Origin: Bacteroidia bacterium
GTDB lineage: Bacteria; Bacteroidota; Bacteroidia; UKL13-3
Direction of reading: 5' to 3'
Length of the DNA stretch: 35,926 bases
Assembly (NCBI GenBank): GCA_018058135.1
Contig: JAGPCK010000029.1
Coordinates: 1 to 35,926 of the forward strand
Below, piece after piece: positions 1-9,000 of the stretch. Both the position numbers and the translations under genes were made by a program. The notes beneath the pieces are model-generated. The model made no database searches, had not been told where the DNA came from, and saw nothing but the letters and a program-made list of their open reading frames with translations. Numbering within the stretch: position 1 is the stretch's first letter; the number at the start of each line of letters is the position of its first letter.

Positions 1-3000
1 TACAATATGGATTATACAGGAATGTAGGTAGAATTGATGTAGGAACTGCTGTGAATGTTTTGGTAGTCACTGAACTACCGCTTTTCACTTCAATATCTTT
101 TGCTCTTACAAATGTTCCTGAAGCGGTTATGGTTGATGCATCTTTAACTTCAACTTCTCCACAGCTGCTTGTTGACCCTACGCCTCCGTTATGTACTGTT
201 ACGTGATCCTCTAACTCTACCTCTTTCTTAGAAATAATCACATAAGAAGAAAGCAGGTTGTTGGCCGTATAGTTAACTGCCGTTGTTGCATTGGCTGTAC
301 ATCCGTAAATGTTGGTTACTGTTACGGTGTAATTACCTGAAGCATAAACATAGTTAACAGGAGTTGACGGACCTGAGGTCCATGCATAACTGGTAGCTGT
401 AGCTGATGCTGCTGTTAATACAATAGCTCCACCCTGAGTAAAGCCCGGTTGTAAACCTTGTGCTATACTTACTGATGGAATAGCACCTACAACAGTTACT
501 GTGGCGGTGGCGGTGTTGCTGTTGCCGTTTACGTCTGTTACGGTTAAAGTTACTGTGTTACTACCAATGTTGGTACAATTAAATGAACTTGGTGACACAC
601 TCATGCTGGCAATACCGCATGCATCTGATGAACCGTTATTTATCTGTGCTGCCGTAACACTGGCTGCTCCATTGGCTAAAGTAACTGTTACATTTTGTGT
701 AGTTACACTTGGCGATGTATTGTCAACCACGGTTACTGTTGCGGTTCCTGTATTGCTGTTTCCGTTTACGTCTACTACAGTTAAGGTTACAGTGTTAGAA
801 CCAACGTTGGTGCAATCAAACGAAGTTTTGCTCAACGTGCGTGAAGCAATTCCACATGCATCCGAACTTCCGTTGTCAATGTCAGCTACTGCAATTGAAC
901 CTGTTCCGTTTGCAGCAAGTGTCAACGTGTAGTTCTGTGTAGTTACGCTTGGTGCGGTGTTGTCAACAACTGTTACTGTTGCTGTGCCTGTGTTGGTGTT
1001 GCCGTTTACGTCTACTACAGTTAAGGTTACAGTGTTAGAACCAACGTTGGTGCAATCAAACGAAGTTTTGCTCAACGTGCGTGAAGCGATACCGCATGCA
1101 TCTGATGAACCGTTGTCGATGTTGGTTACTGCAATTGAACCAGTGCCGTTCGCAGCAAGTGTCAACGTGTAGTTTTGTGTAGTTACGCTTGGTGCAGTAT
1201 TGTCAACAACTATTACTGTGGCTGTACCTGTATTGCTGTTTCCATTTACGTCTACTACAGTTAAGGTTACTGTGTTTGAACCAACGTTGGTGCAATCAAA
1301 CGAAGTTTTGCTCAAGGTGCGGGAAGCGATACCGCAGGCATCTGAACTTCCGTTGTCAATATCAGCTACTGCAATAGAAGCTGAACCACTTGCGCTCAGG
1401 TTGATGGTTACGTTTTGTGTAGTTACGCTTGGTGCGGTGTTATCAACAACTGTTACTGTTGCTGTGCCGGTGTTGCTATTGCCGTTTACGTCTACTACTG
1501 TTAATGTAACTGTGTTAGAACCAACGTTAGTGCAATCAAACGATGTTTTGCTCAATGTACGTGAAGCAATACCGCAAGTATCTGAACTTCCGTTGTCGAT
1601 ATCAGCTACAGCGATAGAACCTGTGCCATTTGCGGCAAGTGTCAACGTGTAGTTTTGTGTAGTTACGCTTGGTGCAGTATTGTCAACAACTGTTACTGTG
1701 GCTGTACCTGTATTGCTGTTTCCGTTTACGTCTACTACAGTTAAGGTTACGGTGTTTGAACCAACGTTAGAACAATCAAATGATGTTTTGCTCAATGTGC
1801 GTGAAGCAATTCCACATGCATCTGATGAACCGTTGTCGATATTGGTTACTGCAATTGAACCTGTGCCGTTCGCAGCAAGTGTCAACGTGTAGTTTTGTGT
1901 AGTTACGCTTGGTGCGGTGTTGTCAACCACGGTTACTGTTGCTGTGTTTGTGTTGCTGTTACCGTTTACGTCTACTACAGTTAAGGTTACCGTGTTTGAA
2001 CCAACGTTAGTACAATCAAACGATGTTTTGCTCAACGTGCGGGAAGCTATACCACATGCATCTGTACTTCCGTTGTCGATGTCAGCTACTGCAATTGAAC
2101 CTGTGCCGTTTGCAGCAAGTGTCAAGGTATAGTTCTGTGTAGTTACGCTTGGTGCGGTGTTGTCAACAACTGTTACTGTTGCTGTGCCGGTGTTGCTGTT
2201 GCCGTTTACGTCTACTACAGTTAAGGTTACGGTGTTTGAACCAACGTTAGTGCAATCGAAGGAAGTTTTGCTCAAGGTGCGGGAAGCGATACCGCAGGCA
2301 TCTGAACTTCCGTTGTCAATATCAGCTACTGCAATAGAAGCTGATCCACTTGCGCTCAGGTTGATGGTTACGTTTTGTGTGGTTACGCTTGGTGCAGTAT
2401 TGTCAACAACTGTTACTGTTGCTGTGCCGGTATTGCTGTTGCCGTTTACGTCTACTACAGTTAAGGTAACCGTGTTAGAACCAACGTTAGTGCAATCAAA
2501 CGATGTTTTGCTCAATGTACGTGAAGCAATACCGCAAGTATCTGAACTTCCGTTGTCGATATCAGCTACAGCGATAGAACCTGTGCCATTTGCGGCAAGT
2601 GTCAACGTGTAGTTCTGCGTAGTTACGCTAGGTGCAGTGTTGTCAACAACAGTTACGGTTGCTGTGCCGGTGTTGCTGTTTCCATTTACGTCTACTACAG
2701 TTAAGGTTACAGTGTTAGAACCAACGTTAGTGCAATCAAACGATGTTTTGCTCAATGTACGTGAAGCAATTCCGCATGCATCTGATGAACCGTTGTCGAT
2801 ATTGGCTACTGTTAATGATCCTGCTCCATTAGCACCAAGATATAAGGTGTAATTTTGCGTATTAACTGTGGGTTTGATAGAATCTATAATAGTAACGGTT
2901 GCTGTACAACTTGCGTCCTTGTTGAAGGAATTATATACAGTTAACGTTACCGAGTTAGTTCCTACGTTACTGCAATCAAAAGTATCTTTACTCACTGTTC

Positions 3001-6000
3001 TGTTGGAAATGCCAACCAAACTGTAACTTCCATTATCAATTACTGAAGGCGTTAAAACAACCTTACCGGCTGCATTAAGATACAACGTTGCATTTTTACA
3101 TAAAGCAACCGGTGCCGGTTCAATTACATATACGTTGGTTGTGCATCTCGCTATGTTGTTTGACGCATCAGTTGCAGTCACTATAACTGAGTTGTTTCCA
3201 ACGTTAGCCGCAGTAAATGAAGATACACTTAGAGAGATAGAAGGATTGCCACAATTATCAGCAGAAGCTGACACCACATTTGATGCAGTAATGGTTGCTG
3301 TACCGCTGGCATTCAGCAACACAGTGTCTGTTTTGCAGGTAACCGTAGGTTGAATGGTATCGCCTACCCAAACCGTTATCGGTGCTGACGTTGCTGAACA
3401 ATTGTTAGCATCTGTAACAATAACAGAATAGTTACCTGATGAGCTTACAGTAAGTGTTGTTGCTGTAGTATTGTTACTCCACAGATACGAAGAAGCTGCT
3501 GAGGAAGTCAACAACACACTACCGCCAGGACAGAACGAAGTTGAGCTGCCTGCTGAAATACTTGCAGTAGGTAAACTATTTACCGTAGCAGTAACTGCAG
3601 TACGTGTGCTTGATTTACATCCGGTTGTTGTATTTCTGGTCTCAGCATAATAAACTGTAGTTGCAGAAATTGCAGGTGTGGTATAATTAACGGTACCACT
3701 TGCCAAAGGAGATCCTCCGGTAGCATTTGTATACCAATCAACTGTGTTGCCTGCTACTACTGAAGCTGAAATTGTAACTGAACCGGTGCTGCAACGGGCT
3801 GCATTGTTAGCTGTAGGTGCAGCAGGCAATGCATTAACAGTAACTATTTTTGAAACTGTTGTACTACATCCCGCAGCAGTTGTTCCGGTTAATGAATATG
3901 TGGTAGTTGTGGTAGGACTTACTGTTTTTGAAGCAGTAGTGTCTCCGCCAGATGTCCATGACCATGAAGCAATGCTTGAACCGCTACCTGCATAAGTTAC
4001 TGTAACTACAGCAAAGTTGTTACTAAGTGCTGCTGTTTGAATAAAGCCCATACAAGTGTTTACATTACCTATATAGAATGTATTGGTAGACCCGGTATTG
4101 TAATTAGGGTTGGCAAAATTCAGGGTAACATTCGATGCTGTTGAAGAAGCCTGTCCTGCGCACTGGCACCATCCGGGTGTTTGTGCAAATGACGGTCCTG
4201 CAACTGAGTTCAAAGTTGTTGTATGTGTAAATCCGTTGTGACACTCTACCCCAATAGCGAAAGTAATCTGAACATTGGTTACAGATCCTGTGCCTATATC
4301 CACCCAGCTAAATCCGGGTGATTGGCTACTGCAACCATTATAGTATGAACCTGTAGCACAACTTGAGCTCTGGTTGATAAGATTACTTAAGGCAATATTA
4401 TAAGTACGTGTAGTAGAAACATTATTGCTGCCGGTTAAAGTAAGCGGACTGCCAGCGCAGGTTACCGCAGTAGCCGGTGCAATAGAAAGTGAAGGGTTAG
4501 TATTGATAGTTACCACTTTTGCAGCCGATGTCTTAGTGCAACCATTGGAGGTAACTGTTACCGTATAACTTCCTGCTGTTGTAGCAGTATACGAAGAACT
4601 TGTTGCTCCGCTGATGGTATTCCCGTCTTTACGCCATACATAAGTTAATCCGCTACCTGTATTTGCATTAAGGAGTAATGAACCTCCGGTACAAAATGCG
4701 TTGGAAGCAGAGGTAATAGTAGCTTCAGGTAATGGTTTCACCGCAACTGATGTAGAAACATCATCACGACATCCGTTTGCACCTGTTCCTTCTACAGTAT
4801 ATACACCGCTATCACTCACCTGAAGATTACTTCTTGATGTATTCTGTGTAGTTGCTGCAAAACTATTTGGACCTGACCATATATATGAAACTGCACCAGA
4901 AGCACTCAGGTTAACTGTTCCGCCTTCGCATATCGGACCATTGTTGGTTGCTGACATTACAGGTAGCGCATTTACTACAACACTTGTAGTTCCTGTACCT
5001 GAACAATTCTGTGCATTCACCACAGTTACGGTATAGGTTCCTGCCATTGCAGCAGTTGCATTCAAAATAACAGGGTTCTGCTGAGTTGATGTAAATCCGT
5101 TAGGTCCTGTCCAGGAATAAGAAACTCCTCCGCTGGCATACAGTTTAATCGTATCACGAACACAAACCGGTCCGCCATTTGAAGTTTGAATAGGTAACCC
5201 ACTTACATAAACTGTTTGTGTGCAGGTCTTGGTATTGTTGTTAACGTCAGTTACGGTCCATATCACATTGGTAGTGCCAATAGGATATGATCCACTTGCG
5301 TTTCCGGTGTTATTAAAATTGTTGACAATCGATGCTACACCGCAATTATCTGCCGTTGAAGGTGCAGCTATGTTAACACTTGCCGAACAAGATCCTGAAT
5401 CAGGACCTACTGAAACATTAGAAGGGCAAATAATTACCGGCTTCACTGTGTCATAAACAGAAAGATTAATTGTTTGAGCCGTAGTTGCGCAATTTCTTGC
5501 ATCACGCACTACCAGATTATATGTACCGGATGTAAGATTCTGGAAACTGTTACCTGTTACAAACAAAATTCCGTTGTTAATGGAATAGTTATAAGGAGTT
5601 GTTCCGCCCGTAGCGCTGAACACAATTGAACCATCCGAAGTACTCTGACAAGATGTGCCTGTAGGGGTATTGGTTTGTGCCAGAACAGCGGAAGGCTGAG
5701 TGATTGTAACTGCTGTAGCATTGGTAGTGCAGTTGATTGAATCTTTCACTTTTACCTGATAAGTACCCGGTGCCAGATTAGCAAAGACACCTGAACTTGC
5801 GTAACTAGTTCCGTTATCAATAGAGTATTGTAATGGTTGAACTCCGCCTGATGCAGTAATGGTTATTGAACCATCACCTGTTCCAAAACACTGAACATTA
5901 GTGCTGGCTATTGATCTGCTGATATCAGAAATACGGATTGTTTTGCTCACTGTAGCCGGACATCCTCCCGAATCAAGATACTGGAGTGTTACCTGATATG

Positions 6001-9000
6001 TACCACCGGTAGTGAAAGTTTTACTCGGGTTCTGTACTGTAGTAGTAGTGAAATCACCAAAATTCCATTTGTAACCCGTTACTGTTTGAGCAGGTGAACC
6101 TGCTGTAAAATTAATTGTTGTACCTAAACAAACATCCACTGCTGATGTTGAGAAAGGCACCGCTGAAATGTAGGAAGGTGTATTGATAGCAACAACATTT
6201 TGTGTTAAGAAACAACCCGCAGAATCCGTTACTTTAACGGTATAGGTACCCGGTATCAGGTTGCTGATGCCTGGTGTAGTCTCGGTTGTTGACCATAAAT
6301 AACTGTATGGTGAAATACCACCGGTTACCGAAGTAACTGTTGCTGTGCCGTTGTTGTTAGAAGTACAGCTTACATCGGTTGTGTTCACTGTAACATTCAG
6401 ACTTGGAGGAGTTGTAAAATTCCAACCGGTGTTGTTGCTGATATTATTGCTGTAGTTAGCGTTAAAGGTGGCTCCACCTTGTGCTTTGATATCTGTAAGA
6501 TTAAGGAAAGTGGCATTAACAACACCGCTGGTTTTAGTAAATGTGGCTTGTGTGCCTGGAGTTGAAGATTTAATGTTAATCAGATTTGCGCAGGTACCGT
6601 TAGCCACCAGTTGATTCATATTCTGATTAGCTGACTCTACGGATAGCGTAAGACCTTTTTCTACTTTAAGTGTATTAAATGTATTTGAACCTGCAAGAGA
6701 AGCAGCCAATGTACCCGTAGTAGTAAAGGTTACATTATTGTAGGTAAGGTTATTACCGTAGAATGCAGAAGAACTTCCTGTTCCTGTCATCACAATAGTA
6801 GATGTTCCCTCCACCAACTGTGCGTTAGTAAGTGTGGCAGGATTCCAGCTGCCGTTCAGAACAGTTACCGTTGAGCTACCTAGTTGCAATGAACGTGTGT
6901 TGCTTGTTGTACTGTTGAAGTTCTTTGTATTTATATCCTTATTATTTGATATTAATGTTCCGTTATCAAAATTCAGATTGTTGGATACGTTTAACGGATT
7001 TAAAAGTTTCCATGCTCCTGCTCCTGAGTTTCCTCCGATGAAGCTAACGTTGGTCATGCTCTTTCCTCCGCTGTTCAACACGTGGCCAGTATCTGAGGCC
7101 ATAAATTTCCACTCACCTGTGAAATTCTGGTTCATATTAGAAATCAGTTCCAGATCACCGTACACACGAATTTCTGTGCTACCGGTGAAGGTTGGATTAT
7201 AGGTTGCTGATCCCCATTTCATGTCGCGAACATTAACTGTTGATACGTCAACATTTACCGTACGACCACCTGTAGTAAATGAGTTGGCATCAAAATACAC
7301 ATCGTCATTTGCTCCGGGAACTGTAGTTTGGAAAGTGGTACCACCCGATGAAGTAGCCCAGTGGTTAGCATAGTCTGACCAGTTACCGTTATCACCAACC
7401 CAATAGAACGCGTTACATGAACTGAAGTTCCAGTTGGTGTTGTTACCTAAGTTAACACTGCTTGCACCCGCAAAGAAGGTAGTTTGTATACCACCTGAAC
7501 CATTTGGCAAACCATTAGCTCTAATATCCTGCATCAATACAAAATCAAGACAAACTTTTCCTGATGGTTTGTAAATTGTTGCCTGTGTTCCTTGTGTTTG
7601 TGATTTTACAATCACAGGATAACTTCCGTTACCAAGGGCAAGTAAACTATTTACCGTTTGCGTAGTTGACGCACCAAGTAATAAGCGTGTACCCAATCCT
7701 GCAGCAATTAATGAATTGAAGCTGTTGTTTTGGTTCAGACTCAGGTAAGGTCCACCGTTTCCGGTAGAAGTTACGGTGAGGTTGTTAAATGTATTGGCTC
7801 CCTGATACGTAACAGTAGGAATATTGGTAGTGGCATTATTGAAATTGTAAGTAACATCATTAAACACGTTTGAACCTGAGTAAGTAATAGCAGGCCACCC
7901 GATTGTACTTAATGTTACGTTACGGAAGGTATTGTTGTCATAAACCTCAATAGTAGGTCCGCTCAATCCGTTATTATAGGTATGGTTAAATTGTACATCC
8001 TTAAATGTTTTATTTCCACCATACAAACGGTTAGTATTATTGTATGAATTGGTAAATTTAATGTTTGTTCCACTCATCATCGCAGTTGGCAAGGAAGAGA
8101 ACCTTACTTCATGACTTGCGTAGATAGTGTCAGTACCGGTGAAATCAAGTGTAATTCTGGAATCATTATAGTCATTGGTAATTGAACGAGCGTTTACCTG
8201 ATAACCGGCAGAAATAAACTTACCAGAACGCAGGTAAAGTTCATCTGTTACTGTAAGGTTGTTCTGTAAAGTCCATTCGCCAAGATATCCGCCTTCTCCA
8301 TAGAATTGTGCGCGGTACATCTTAACACCGTTGGTATTTATTGTATTTCCGTTTTTGCGTGAATCAAAGTATACAAATCCAGTTTGTTGCCATGTAAGAT
8401 TTGGTGCAAGAACCATAGATCCGTACACATGCAATTCATAGCCTCCTGAAAAACGCGGGTTATTTACGTTGTTCCAAACCATGTTATTGCAATAGCCATT
8501 GACGTTAAGGTTCACAGTTTGGTTGGCTGCAGTAAATGAATTCACATCAAAGAAGACATTATCACCAGCACCCGGCAAACAACCGGCCGGACTTCCACCG
8601 CTGGTATTTGACCAGTGGTTTACATCGTTCCAGTTGCCTGCACCTGCTACCCAATAATAATTAGTAGGGGTGCTGCTCATAGTCCAATTAGTTACGTTAC
8701 CCAATAAAACAGAATTTGTTCCTGAGTAAGTACCTCCACCGTTTAATTTTAAATCAGCAACATTAGCATAAGTTGCAACGGCCCATTTAACATTGTTCAA
8801 TGTTGCCTGAGTTCCGGCTGTCATAGACCCAACATTGGTTCTATATAGACAGGTACCGTTTATTATCAGCGTGTCTATAGTACAGGCATAAGATGTATTA
8901 AATTTGAATGTACCCAAATTATTAATAGTAAGTTTTTTGGCTACAATAGGATAATACAATTCCAAGCGTGGAAGGTTGGCGCCATTTCCGCTAAAGGTCA

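Noticed and set aside
501..2852. Several plus-strand open frames of 62-151 codons with near-identical sequences starting MLSTTVTVAV
   Set aside because: They are the antisense reading of the 240-bp repeats of the giant minus-strand gene; their periodicity and similarity come from that gene.
481..3360. Regular repeats as a possible CRISPR array
   Set aside because: The period is 240 bp, the whole unit is conserved, there are no spacers, and the repeats encode protein in frame.
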